The position numbers and the translations under genes are program-made. From the NCBI GenBank assembly GCA_965223815.1, contig OZ245019.1:3782001-3846000 (forward strand): 64,000 bases of DNA. The letters run 5' to 3'. Positions 54,055 through 62,018 of the stretch are shown here, in pieces; position 1 is the stretch's first letter, and each line of letters starts with the position of its first letter. The notes beneath the pieces are model-generated. The model was not told the DNA's origin, did not search any database, and worked only from the letters and a program-made list of their open reading frames with translations. The stretch is from HKST-UBA178 sp965223815 (GTDB lineage: Bacteria; Pseudomonadota; Gammaproteobacteria; Chromatiales; Chromatiaceae).

Positions 54055-55557
54055 CTATCCTTGCTGCCCATCATCTTCGAACCAGGGTGCCCGGGCGGTC
54101 ATGATGAGTTCCCCGGCACGCTCCTCGTCCATTCCCTCTATATCCATTAGTTCGTCCACAGACATTTCGGCGAGATCTTCCATCGTAACAACCTCCCGAT
54201 TTGCCAGCTGGTATGCGAGATCCTTGGTCATACCCTCCATGTTCAAGAGATCCTCGGCTGGTTCCTGATGGCTCTCTTCCTTCGCAATAGCCTGGGTCAG
54301 TAACACCTCTTTGGCACGCTCACGCAGTGTTTCGACGATCTCCGGGTCAAACTCCTCGATTTCCAGCATCTCGTTGATGGGCACGTATGCCACTTCATCC
54401 AGCGATGTAAAACCCTCCTGGACCAGAATATTGGCAACTTCCTCATCAACATCCAACTGCTTCATGAAATTCTGAATGTACGCCCTACCCTCTTCCTCGC
54501 TTTGGGAGGCGGCGCTCTCCTCGTTCATGACATTCAGTTCCCAACCGGTGAGTTCACTGGCGAGACGGACGTTCTGTCCGCCCCGGCCAATGGCCTGGGA
54601 GAGATTCTCCTCACTAACGGCGACCGTCATGCTGCCCCGATCTTCGTCGACGATAATGGACACTACGTCCGCAGGAGACATGGCATTAATCACGAATTGG
54701 GCGATATTGTCGTTCCATAGGATGATATCGACACGTTCACCGTTCAATTCGTTGGACACTGCCTGAACACGAGAGCCACGCATGCCAACGCAGGCACCCA
54801 CCGGGTCGATTCTTGAATCGTTTGAACGTACTGCGATCTTTGCCCGCAGGCCCGGATCGCGGGCTGCGCCCTTAATCTCAATGAGTCCTTCCCCCACCTC
54901 CGGGACTTCCAGTCGAAACAGCTCTATCAGCAATTCAGGGCGGGACCGACTGACAAATAGCTGCGGACCTCGTGGCTCAGGGCGCACGTCGTACAGGTAT
55001 CCGCGTATGCGATCGCCGCTGCGCACCGACTCGCGGGCGATCATCTCTTCCCGGGGGATGATCGCCTCAGCATTGGAGCCGAGATCGAGCATGACATTGC
55101 CCCGGTCTACTCGCTTCACAACGCCTGTCACCAGCTCACCTTTGCGATCGAGATAAGCCTCTACAACCTTGGCCCGCTCTGCCTCGCGTACTTTCTGGAC
55201 AATCACCTGTTTCGCAGTCTGAGCAGCAATCCGACCAAAGGCAATGGAGTCCATTGGCTCTTCGATAAATTCCCCCACCTGCAAATCCGGATTCACCTGT
55301 TGCGCAGCTTCCAGTAAAATTTGTCTCTCAGCGATCAGACCCTCTTCCTCATCGGGCTCCTCAACTACCTCCCAACGGCGAAAACTCTCGTAGTCACCAG
55401 ACTCCCGGTCGATCACAACCCGGACTTCTATCTCACCACCATGCTTCTTGCGGGTAGCGGACGCTAACGCAGCCTCAATAGCCTCGAATATGGTTTCCTT
55501 GTCAATATCCTTCTCATTGGAAACGACATCAACGACCATTAGTATCTCTTTATTCAT
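54055..55557 (-). CDS. nusA: Transcription termination/antitermination protein NusA
   Basis: A 500-residue RNA-polymerase-bound factor. An N-terminal polymerase-binding domain (about 1-125) precedes an S1 domain (GELVTGVVKRVDRGNVMLDL near 135). Two KH domains follow (GACVGMRGSRVQAVSNELNG near 253 and IGRGGQNVRLASELTGW near 322). The end has two acidic repeat domains, as in gammaproteobacteria (LNMEGMTKDLAYQLANREV and the closing DIEGMDEERAGELI). It is spaced 15 bases from rimP and 24 from infB, forming one operon. Confidence 0.97.
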   Translation of the reverse strand: MNKEILMVVDVVSNEKDIDKETIFEAIEAALASATRKKHGGEIEVRVVIDRESGDYESFRRWEVVEEPDEEEGLIAERQILLEAAQQVNPDLQVGEFIEEPMDSIAFGRIAAQTAKQVIVQKVREAERAKVVEAYLDRKGELVTGVVKRVDRGNVMLDLGSNAEAIIPREEMIARESVRSGDRIRGYLYDVRPEPRGPQLFVSRSRPELLIELFRLEVPEVGEGLIEIKGAARDPGLRAKIAVRSNDSRIDPVGACVGMRGSRVQAVSNELNGERVDIILWNDNIAQFVINAMSPADVVSIIVDEDRGSMTVAVSEENLSQAIGRGGQNVRLASELTGWELNVMNEESAASQSEEEGRAYIQNFMKQLDVDEEVANILVQEGFTSLDEVAYVPINEMLEIEEFDPEIVETLRERAKEVLLTQAIAKEESHQEPAEDLLNMEGMTKDLAYQLANREVVTMEDLAEMSVDELMDIEGMDEERAGELIMTARAPWFEDDGQQG

Positions 55558-55572
55558 CGTCTAATTACCCAA

Positions 55573-56031
55573 TCAGAAATCCGGTACTAACCGCGCTCTG
55601 TCGATTTGAGCCATCGGCAAACTAAATGTTTCACCATCTACCGCAATCAAAACCTCGTCATTTTCTACACCTACCAACTCGCCGACAAAACGTCGCCTGC
55701 CCGCGATCTTGGCGCGCATCCTAACTGTCACGCCACTGCCCTTGAAACGCTCAAAATCCTTCTTAAAAAACAGAGGCCTATCTAAACCCGGTGACGACAC
55801 CTCGAGATTATAGTTGCCGTCAATAGGGTCCTCTACGTCGAGAAGCCCACTTACCTGATGGCTGACCTGCGCGCAATCGTCTAAGGTTATGCCCTCTAGG
55901 TGATCAATGTAGATTCTCAACACCGCCCCCGACTCGGATTGGCCGTGAAACTCCAATCCAACCCACTCATACCCCATTGCCTCAACGGTGGGGGCAATCA
56001 ACTGCGTCAATTTGTCGGCCACCTGTAACAT
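55573..56031 (-). CDS. rimP: Ribosome maturation factor RimP
   Basis: A 152-residue factor for 30S assembly. The pattern VEAMGYEWVGLEFHG near 16-30, RIYIDHLEGITLDDCAQVS near 39-57 and the YNLEVSSPGLDRPLFFKKDF stretch near 78-97 define the family. The ATG at 56031 is only about 26 bases from the U-tract of a terminator hairpin at 56063-56077, so the leader may control this operon. Confidence 0.96.
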   Translation of the reverse strand: MLQVADKLTQLIAPTVEAMGYEWVGLEFHGQSESGAVLRIYIDHLEGITLDDCAQVSHQVSGLLDVEDPIDGNYNLEVSSPGLDRPLFFKKDFERFKGSGVTVRMRAKIAGRRRFVGELVGVENDEVLIAVDGETFSLPMAQIDRARLVPDF

Positions 56032-56056
56032 CTAATGCTCAACCCAAGCCACAAAC

Positions 56057-56077
56057 AAAAAATGGGCCAGCGGCCCA
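56057..56077 (-). terminator. Terminator-like hairpin just upstream of rimP (possible attenuator)
   Basis: On the - strand TGGGCC-GCT-GGCCCA forms a perfect 6-bp stem (56063-56077) followed by six Us (56057-56062). It lies about 25 bases before the rimP ATG and leaves no room for a separate promoter after it. Either it is a leaky end of an upstream transcript or an attenuator in the rimP-nusA-infB leader. Confidence 0.7.
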
Positions 56078-56150
56078 CTTCTCGGCTGTACCCAGGATAC
56101 GTTTCAGCAAACCGCGTTTGGTGAAAGGCCCGAATTCGGACCCCTCCAAT

Positions 56151-56174
56151 AAAAAAACCCCGAACTCGGGGTTT
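56151..56174 (-). terminator. Intrinsic terminator about 120 bases upstream of rimP
   Basis: On the - strand AAACCCCG-AGTT-CGGGGTTT forms an 8-bp stem with a tetraloop (56155-56174), running straight into a seven-base U run (56151-56157). It is a textbook terminator. The transcript it ends is not clear because I see no gene or tRNA on the - strand immediately before it. Confidence 0.8.
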
Positions 56175-56546
56175 CTCGCGAAACGCTCTTCCCAGGCTCA
56201 CCGCCCATACAAGATCCCATCCAGACGACTACTCGTTCTCATAAAGCCACACTGTGAACCCGCGAAATAATATCGTAGAGAAGGGCGAGATGCAATCTCC
56301 AGAACCCGCAAACACGTCAACCCCTTCGCTGCTCAAAGAAACTCAGGAATCGGTATTGTGCATATGCCAAACATCGTTGGCACCAACTGAAAATGTCTGT
56401 TACAGCACCTTCGCTCTCCTTCCAGGACCTCCATCGAGTAGGATTGGCGTCGAGGGTCCAGTACGGTTGCCTACCCCGCATCCTTTTCCAAGCGGAGAGG
56501 TTAGAATGGGGGCTCCAATCGATACCCTATCCTAGTGGGAGCAACT
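56175..56546. other. Intergenic region before tpm, no gene seen
   Basis: About 370 bases between the terminator pair and tpm. I looked for a tRNA (usual near rimP in related bacteria) on both strands and found no T-loop or acceptor match. Short open frames here have no protein-like content. It should hold the tpm promoter (+) and possibly that of the rimP operon (-). Confidence 0.35.
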
Positions 56547-57206
56547 GTGGACCCATCATTCTGGCATCAGCGTTGGGAACGAAACGAGATTGGCTTTCAC
56601 CAGAGCCGGGTGAATACCCATCTCCAGGAACACTGGCCTTCGTTACACCTTGCCGAGGACACAGCAATTCTGGTACCGCTCTGCGGAAAAAGCAGCGACA
56701 TGCTGTGGCTGAGATCCAAAGGGCACAGAGTTTTCGGCGTGGAGATCAGTCCCATCGCGGTGGAGCAGTTTTTTCTCGAAAACGACCTGCACCCATGCGT
56801 CACCACTGAGAGTCTTTTTTCAAGGTGGGAAATGGATGGCATCACCATTCTCTGTGGCGACTTCTTTACTCTGGAGACTGGCGATCTGGCAGCTGTCGGA
56901 GCCATCTACGATCGCGCCTCCCTGGTTGCGCTACCCCAATCGATGAGATCTATGTACGCCAAGCACCTGGACTGCCTCGTTGCTGCCAATACACCAGGTC
57001 TGTTGATTGCCATGGAGTATCCTCAGGAACAGATGCAGGGGCCACCTTTCTCGGTCTCTCAGGCGGAAATCAGAGACCTATTTCGTGACGCGTTTGAGTT
57101 AGAGAAATGTGAGTCCGTGGACGTGCTCGATGAACATCCTCATTTAATGGAGAGGGGGCTAACTCAATTGACTGAACATATCTACTTGCTTAAATCCAGA
57201 GGATGA
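56547..57206 (+). CDS. tpm: Thiopurine S-methyltransferase family protein
   Basis: A 219-residue SAM-dependent methyltransferase. Bacterial Tpm methylates thiopurines and can detoxify selenite and tellurite compounds. I choose the GTG at 56547 (MDPSFWHQRWERNEIGFHQ), preceded by GGGAG at five bases; the in-frame GTG at 56535 adds four residues. SAM-binding motifs are VPLCGKSSDMLWL near 43-55 and GHRVFGVEISPIAVEQFF near 59-76. It stands alone on + and converges on the aldehyde oxidoreductase operon. Confidence 0.92.
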   Translation: MDPSFWHQRWERNEIGFHQSRVNTHLQEHWPSLHLAEDTAILVPLCGKSSDMLWLRSKGHRVFGVEISPIAVEQFFLENDLHPCVTTESLFSRWEMDGITILCGDFFTLETGDLAAVGAIYDRASLVALPQSMRSMYAKHLDCLVAANTPGLLIAMEYPQEQMQGPPFSVSQAEIRDLFRDAFELEKCESVDVLDEHPHLMERGLTQLTEHIYLLKSRG

Positions 57207-57299
57207 TCGAGTTGCAATTGATCACCTGCTGCCAACATGACTCTCACACCCCAGTTTTGGGAAAGATCGAATCAGAGATTCTCAACCCGAGATCCCCGA

Positions 57300-57599
57300 C
57301 TATCCGCCACCGCGGTGGAAATACATATCAAATTTCTCCATGAATTTGCGCCTCTCTTCCGCATCCATACCCGAAAAAGAAAACGCAACCGGTGTAGAGG
57401 GCAAGGACATCGAAGCAATACGTCGAGTAGTGGTTTCGCCCAATTTGATCTGCACCTGACCGCTGCCGTTTAAAATAGTGATTTTGCGCCCATCCAGGAC
57501 AAAGTCTCGAGGTGCTATCGCGGCGGGCAGAGTGCGCATGAACTCGGCAAACGTCAGGCCCATTTCCCTTGCGAACTCTTCCTCAAAATTGCGGTTCAT
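57300..57599 (-). CDS. Small conserved-looking protein of unknown function at the end of the tungsten operon
   Basis: A 99-residue protein I do not recognise. It starts MNRNFEEEFAREMGLTFAEF, has a central beta-rich part (DGRKITILNGSGQVQIKLG) and a Pro/Phe stretch (SLPSTPVAFSFSG). A charged helix (DAEERRKFMEKFDMYF) precedes a closing HRGGG. It has no signal peptide or membrane segment, so it is probably cytosolic. It is the last gene of the - strand operon, 96 bases after the MoaD-like gene, and so is a candidate for the fifth gene of an aor-type operon. The glycine tail echoes that of MoaD, but I have no evidence that it is activated in the same way. Confidence 0.7.
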   Translation of the reverse strand: MNRNFEEEFAREMGLTFAEFMRTLPAAIAPRDFVLDGRKITILNGSGQVQIKLGETTTRRIASMSLPSTPVAFSFSGMDAEERRKFMEKFDMYFHRGGG

Positions 57600-57695
57600 G
57601 AGTACACCGTATTGGCCAAGTGGTCGCAGTTTTGAGCTGGAAATCGTTACTAAACACTGGCTCTAACAAACCAGACACCCCGATATCCAGATCCG

Positions 57696-57944
57696 TCACC
57701 CCCCAGCAACCGCTGGCCAGACTGCAAGTTCATCGCCCTCTTTCAAGGGTTTATCCCGTTCAGCGGGGGGGATGAATACACCGTTTACCAACACCAGGTG
57801 CACTTGCGTTAGGGGCACGCTGTACTCCTTGAGCAAACCGATTGGCGAACTGCCCTCAGGCACCTCCAGTCTGATCTGGTGACCCTCAGAACCAGGGGGT
57901 AGATACTGGCTCAGAGAGGCGTAAAGCTTAAACGTGAGTTTCAA
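57696..57944 (-). CDS. MoaD/ThiS-family sulfur carrier protein
   Basis: An 82-residue beta-grasp protein (MKLTFKLYASLSQYLPPGSE) ending in VAGG. The C-terminal Gly-Gly is the site that MoeB-type enzymes adenylate and MoaE-linked chemistry thiocarboxylates to give the dithiolene sulfurs of molybdopterin. It starts four bases after the FAD/NAD oxidoreductase stop. Its operon position suggests a dedicated sulfur carrier for the tungsten-bispyranopterin cofactor of the aldehyde oxidoreductase rather than the general housekeeping MoaD; no MoaE is adjacent. Confidence 0.85.
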   Translation of the reverse strand: MKLTFKLYASLSQYLPPGSEGHQIRLEVPEGSSPIGLLKEYSVPLTQVHLVLVNGVFIPPAERDKPLKEGDELAVWPAVAGG

Positions 57945-57947
57945 TAC

Positions 57948-59207
57948 CTAGATCCCCGCGGCGCTGTGGGTGGCTCCAAGGTAGGCCTCCATGATGCGGC
58001 TGGGATCACTGATCAAACGCCGCTTCCAATTTCCCAGGCGAGTGCGGCTCTGGATCATCCCCCGAAGCACCCCTACATGCTCCGTCAATCCAAGGGTGAT
58101 AGCGCCGATTAGGCGGTCCTCTGCGAATTGCAGCTTTATATAACGGTAGCGTTCTTCATCCAGTAGCTGCGCCGATTCTCCTCCCTCAGTACCCTGCCAT
58201 TGTCCATAGGAGGTGGATATCAAACCTAGCGTATCCAACACGTTCATTACCAGACTGCCCTTATGAACACTCTGACTACCCGCCATATTCAGAGCCGCGA
58301 GTCGGCCTGTCTCGGCTGCTACTGGTTGGATGGCGTGGACAGCGGCCTCGCCACTGTTCCAGTCCATACCCTCACACACGTCTCCTGCAGCATAGATCCC
58401 CGCCTGAGAGCTTTGCAGGTACTCGTCCACCACCACTCCCTGGCGTAATTCGATTCCACTATCTCTCAAATAGCCTACTTCCGGGCGCACTCCAGTCGCC
58501 ACCACCACCAAGTCCGCCTGAATATCCGCCCCCTCTCCACAGCTAAGCACAAAGCGTGACCCACCACTGGGATTCGCTTTCACTCCTGTCACCCGGGTGG
58601 AAGTTTTCACATCCACCCCGCGCGCCATGCACCAGCGCTTAATCAAGTTCCCCGCCGTCTGGTCCATCATACGCGGCACCATACGGTCCCCCATCTCCAC
58701 TACCGTCAGTTCCACCTTGCGATGCATCAGCGCTTCCATGATGATCGAGCCGATGAAACCAGCTCCCATCAGCACCACCTTGGACCCCATATCCGCGTAT
58801 TCGGCAATATGGCGGGCATCATCCAGTGTCCAACAGTGATGAATCCCCGGCTGATCCAAACCCTCTATGGGCGGCTTGACCGGCGTTGAACCACTGGCAA
58901 GCAGCAGCCGATCGAACCCCAGCGCCTCACCGGATTCCAATCTAAGAGTTCGCCCGCTACAGTCCACATGGGAGACAAGATCGCGGATGCAACGAATACC
59001 CAGATTGTCGAAATGGGCCGGGTCATGTCGCAGGTAGGTACCCGACTCCTCGATCTGGTTTGCAAGCAGGTAGGGTATCGCCATCCGCGAATAGGCGGGC
59101 TCCGGTTCACCTCCAATCAGCACCACCTCTCCTCCGGGGTCTTGCTGACGCAGCGTCTCGGCGGCGATCACTCCTGCCGGCCCCGCGCCTATGATCACAT
59201 GTCGCAT
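57948..59207 (-). CDS. aorC: FAD/NAD(P)-dependent oxidoreductase, AorC-like
   Basis: A 419-residue pyridine-nucleotide-disulfide oxidoreductase fold protein. The FAD-binding GAGPAG lies near residue 8 (RHVIIGAGPAGVIAAETL). The NAD-binding GAGFIGSIIMEAL is near 151, and ATGVRPEVGYL near 243 and YAAGDVCEG near 277 are typical of the NirB-like and rubredoxin-reductase-like group. No redox CxxxxC pair is seen. The ATG at 59207 has AGGAG upstream, better than the GTG at 59216. Next to the tungsten enzyme and a polyferredoxin it is the obvious NAD(H)-coupling subunit. Confidence 0.87.
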   Translation of the reverse strand: MRHVIIGAGPAGVIAAETLRQQDPGGEVVLIGGEPEPAYSRMAIPYLLANQIEESGTYLRHDPAHFDNLGIRCIRDLVSHVDCSGRTLRLESGEALGFDRLLLASGSTPVKPPIEGLDQPGIHHCWTLDDARHIAEYADMGSKVVLMGAGFIGSIIMEALMHRKVELTVVEMGDRMVPRMMDQTAGNLIKRWCMARGVDVKTSTRVTGVKANPSGGSRFVLSCGEGADIQADLVVVATGVRPEVGYLRDSGIELRQGVVVDEYLQSSQAGIYAAGDVCEGMDWNSGEAAVHAIQPVAAETGRLAALNMAGSQSVHKGSLVMNVLDTLGLISTSYGQWQGTEGGESAQLLDEERYRYIKLQFAEDRLIGAITLGLTEHVGVLRGMIQSRTRLGNWKRRLISDPSRIMEAYLGATHSAAGI

Positions 59208-59301
59208 ACTGGACACTCCTGAAGAATATGGAAGACCGCCCGATCTGGGCTAAAAGGCCAGCAGGCGAACCGGGGATCCGGTCCGCCCATAGCTCACTGG
59301 T

Positions 59302-61149
59302 TCAGAGCCCCAACCGCTGCAAGGTTTCGGAGGTCGGCACCCCCTCAGCATCCCAGCCGCGCAGCTGATAATACTCTGGCAGCATTTCCTTCAGGCCGTT
59401 CACCTTACCCGCCGCCGGGCCCGTCTTGGCCGCATCCTTGCGCAATCGCTTGGGCAGTGTGTCGTCCTTGCCGGTGAAGCCAGCCGCCAGATTGAATTGC
59501 CTCTCCATATTCCAGATCCGCTCTCCCACCTCCGACAATCGTTCCAGACTCCACTCACCTTCGCAGGCCGCATCCACTTGAGGCTGAAAATCATCCAGCG
59601 ACCAGGCAAAAGTTGTAAACAGGCACAGACCGGTGGAATCCACCGCTGCCGTGGCATCCTGGAAAGCCTTAACCAACCCAGCCTTGCCCTCGGTAGCCAG
59701 CGGATCCGTTTTCTCCGGAATCCCCAGGATCTCGGAGGCCACCGTGTAACTGCGCAGATGGCAGGCCCCCCGATTGCTAGTCGCATAAGTAAGCCCCATC
59801 CCCTGGATGCCCCGTGGATCGTAGGCTGGAAATTCCTGGCCCTTGACACTCATAGAGAGCTCCGGATGACCGTACTTCTCACACATCCGTTTAGAACCCA
59901 GCCCAAGAATCTTGCCGAATCCCTCCGCCTTGCCCACCAGCTCTGCCATCTTGGTCAGCGCTTCGGCGGATCCGAAGTTGAGAGCCACACCTCCGGTATC
60001 CTGGTCGCTGATGACTCCCATCTCGTAGAGTTCCATGGCCGCAGCCACTGTCGCTCCAAAAGTGATCGGATCGTATCCCTGCTCGTTGCAGACAAAATTG
60101 GCGAAAGTCAGCGCGTCCAGGTCATTCACTCCAGTATCCGCGCCCAGCGACCAAGCCGCCTCATACTCCAACCCTCCGGATGCACCCCAATACTCGGGAC
60201 GGTTGGATACCGTGTAGTGTTCCTTGTCCACCCGCGAGATGCGCCCACAGGCTATGGTGCAGCCAAAGCAGGCCTGATTGGTAATGAGATTGGGCTTGTT
60301 CTCGCTTCCCCGGGGCTCATGCATCGCCTCGCCGGAAATGTCACCGGCTCCCTTAAACTGCACATCTCGTGCGTTATGAGTCGGCAAGGCACCAACTTCA
60401 TTGATCACGTTCATCAGCACCTGGGTGCCATAGGTGGGTAGCCCCTGGCCGGTTACCGCGTTCTCTGCAAGTATCTGTTTCTTCTCCCCGACTGCTTTCA
60501 TAAATCGCGCCGGGTCCTTGACCGAAACCCCCTGGGTCCCCCGAACCGCTATCGCCTTGAGATTCTTGGCGCCCATTACCGTTCCGACACCCGAGCGTCC
60601 AGCCGCCCGATGCAGGTCATTTACGATGCAGGCGTAGAGTACGCCCTGCTCTCCAGAGACTCCGATTGCTGATACTCGCAGCTGCGGGTCCTGATGGCGG
60701 GCATGTAGCAACTCATCGGTCTCCCAGACACTCTTGCCCCACAGGTCATCCGCCGCCAGCAGCTCAACCCGATCGTCGTTGATGTAGAGGTAAACCGGCG
60801 AGGGCGCCTTACCCTCGAAGATGATCATGTCCCAACCAGCAAACTTCAGCTCCGCACCGAAATATCCACCCGAATTGGAGCAGGCGATCGCGCCGGTCAA
60901 CGGACCCTTGGTAATAACCGAATAGCGGGCGCTGGTGGAGGCCATGGTTCCGGTCAGCGGGCCAGTGGCAAATATCAGTTTGTTCTCCGGCGACATGGGA
61001 TCCACCTTGGGATCTATCTCCTCCAGCAGATACTTGGTCGCTAGACCCCGCTGGCCCAAATATTCCGCCGCCCACTCCATGTTCAACGCTTCCGGTTTAC
61101 AACTGCCGTCGGATAGGTTTACCCGCAGGATTTTCTTATTCCATCCCAT
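59302..61149 (-). CDS. aorB: Tungsten-containing aldehyde:ferredoxin oxidoreductase catalytic subunit
   Basis: A 615-residue member of the AOR family, which oxidises aldehydes to carboxylic acids, or the reverse, at a tungsten-bispyranopterin centre. The [4Fe-4S] ligands Cys294, Cys297 and Cys301 lie in ACFGCTIACG. The fourth, Cys509, is in DSTGLC, the DxxGLC motif that also binds pterin. A histidine in GACHLRSY (464) matches the proposed catalytic His of Pyrococcus AOR. The start at 61149 (MGWNKKILRVNLSDGS) is the family N-terminus; the longer frame overlaps the ferredoxin gene. It is probably cytosolic and pairs with the ferredoxin encoded 13 bases upstream. Confidence 0.93.
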   Translation of the reverse strand: MGWNKKILRVNLSDGSCKPEALNMEWAAEYLGQRGLATKYLLEEIDPKVDPMSPENKLIFATGPLTGTMASTSARYSVITKGPLTGAIACSNSGGYFGAELKFAGWDMIIFEGKAPSPVYLYINDDRVELLAADDLWGKSVWETDELLHARHQDPQLRVSAIGVSGEQGVLYACIVNDLHRAAGRSGVGTVMGAKNLKAIAVRGTQGVSVKDPARFMKAVGEKKQILAENAVTGQGLPTYGTQVLMNVINEVGALPTHNARDVQFKGAGDISGEAMHEPRGSENKPNLITNQACFGCTIACGRISRVDKEHYTVSNRPEYWGASGGLEYEAAWSLGADTGVNDLDALTFANFVCNEQGYDPITFGATVAAAMELYEMGVISDQDTGGVALNFGSAEALTKMAELVGKAEGFGKILGLGSKRMCEKYGHPELSMSVKGQEFPAYDPRGIQGMGLTYATSNRGACHLRSYTVASEILGIPEKTDPLATEGKAGLVKAFQDATAAVDSTGLCLFTTFAWSLDDFQPQVDAACEGEWSLERLSEVGERIWNMERQFNLAAGFTGKDDTLPKRLRKDAAKTGPAAGKVNGLKEMLPEYYQLRGWDAEGVPTSETLQRLGL

Positions 61150-61162
61150 CTCAGCTACCCCC

Positions 61163-61642
61163 TCACGCCTGTGTGGTTGATTGATTGTCGGTCCGCTCTG
61201 CCCAGTCACGCATCTTGTCGTAACCGGTCCAGTTGGCGTCCAGATAGGTGATCGCCTGGGTTGGGCAGGCTTTGGCACAAGCCGGATCACCACCGCACAG
61301 ATCGCATTTGACTACCTTCCCCGTCGCCTGGTTGTAGTTAACCGTTCCGAACGGACAGGCAATGGTGCATACCTTGCACCCCACACACAGGCCTTCGTTA
61401 ATCTCCTTGGCTCCCGTTACCCCATTTATCTGTATCGCCTCCGTCGGACAGGCATTCATACACCATGCATCAGAACACTGGGTACAGGTGTAGGGAACAT
61501 GTCGCCCAGTCTGCTCGAATACGAATACCTTGATCCGTGATTTGGACGGATTGAATACACCCTCGTTTTCATATGAACACGCCATTTCACACTGCAAACA
61601 TCCTGTGCATTTATCCGGTGAGATTGACAAAGATCTCATCAT
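61163..61642 (-). CDS. aorA: Four-cluster [4Fe-4S] ferredoxin subunit, AorA-like
   Basis: A 159-residue electron-transfer protein with sixteen cysteines in four clusters' worth of motifs: CTGCLQCEMAC near 12-22, CTQCSDAWCMNAC near 52-64, CVGCKVCTIAC near 86-96 and CDLCGGDPACAKAC near 111-124. This resembles the HycB/DmsB-like polyferredoxins. AAGGAG nine bases before the ATG at 61642 supports that start. It is the first gene of the operon and would wire the tungsten subunit to the FAD/NAD subunit, as AorA does in Aromatoleum. Confidence 0.9.
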   Translation of the reverse strand: MMRSLSISPDKCTGCLQCEMACSYENEGVFNPSKSRIKVFVFEQTGRHVPYTCTQCSDAWCMNACPTEAIQINGVTGAKEINEGLCVGCKVCTIACPFGTVNYNQATGKVVKCDLCGGDPACAKACPTQAITYLDANWTGYDKMRDWAERTDNQSTTQA

Positions 61643-62018
61643 CTTCGGGGTCTCCTTGTGATGGGTTTTGCTAGAGCCATAAACCGCGCTGCTGCTTGGA
61701 TACTAGCGACATATAACGCGGAATGCGGTCTAAACTCTTGTTTTTTGGGATGCGAATCTATACCAGAACAGTAGGGTTTATCTGCAATCCTCTGGTAATA
61801 ACCCCCAGTCAGGCATCATGATGCACTTGTAAAGAATAGCGGAAAACCGCCTCTATGCAAGCTTGGTGAAGAGGGTATGGGTGCGGATCATGGGAGGCGA
61901 GCATCCCCTCTCCCCTGTTGCAAGAGATGTGGCTTTCGGACCCAGACCCTGTGTTGAATGCACTGCTGCAGTTATAATCCCGTAACACCCACACTATCAA
62001 AATATCGAACCGGAACGA
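61643..62018. promoter_or_regulatory. Divergent promoter region of the aor and tup operons
   Basis: A 376-base stretch without a gene, holding control sites for both directions. It contains a perfect 7-base inverted repeat TACCAGA (61761-61767)/TCTGGTA (61791-61797) with a 23-base loop, of unknown role. A likely -10 element for tupB, TATAAT, lies at 61973-61978, 41 bases before the GTG. It is preceded by ACTGC-T-GCAGT at 61962-61972, a small inverted repeat abutting it. Confidence 0.5.
61697..61718. promoter_or_regulatory. Candidate ModE-like (oxyanion-responsive) operator upstream of aor
   Basis: The + strand carries GCGACATATAACG ending at 61718. From memory, the E. coli modA operator on the matching strand ends GCGACAATATAACG, so this is 13 of 14 bases, with one base missing. 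The other half-site, expected as CGTTATGT, is poor here (TTGGATAC). The site lies about 55-75 bases before the aorA start, a sensible place for molybdate/tungstate control. No modE gene is in the window. Confidence 0.35.

Noticed and set aside
56007..56270. A tRNA (tRNA-Leu or initiator tRNA) expected near rimP
   Set aside because: I read both strands for T-loop and acceptor patterns and found only terminator hairpins.
57307..57318. The palindrome CCACCGCGGTGG near the end of the 99-residue gene
   Set aside because: It encodes the HRGGG tail and lacks a U-tract; too short to call a terminator or operator.
59497..60441. A 314-codon + strand frame antisense to the aldehyde oxidoreductase gene
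   Set aside because: It mirrors the coding bias of the real gene, has no recognisable domain and is fully covered by conserved AOR sequence on the other strand.
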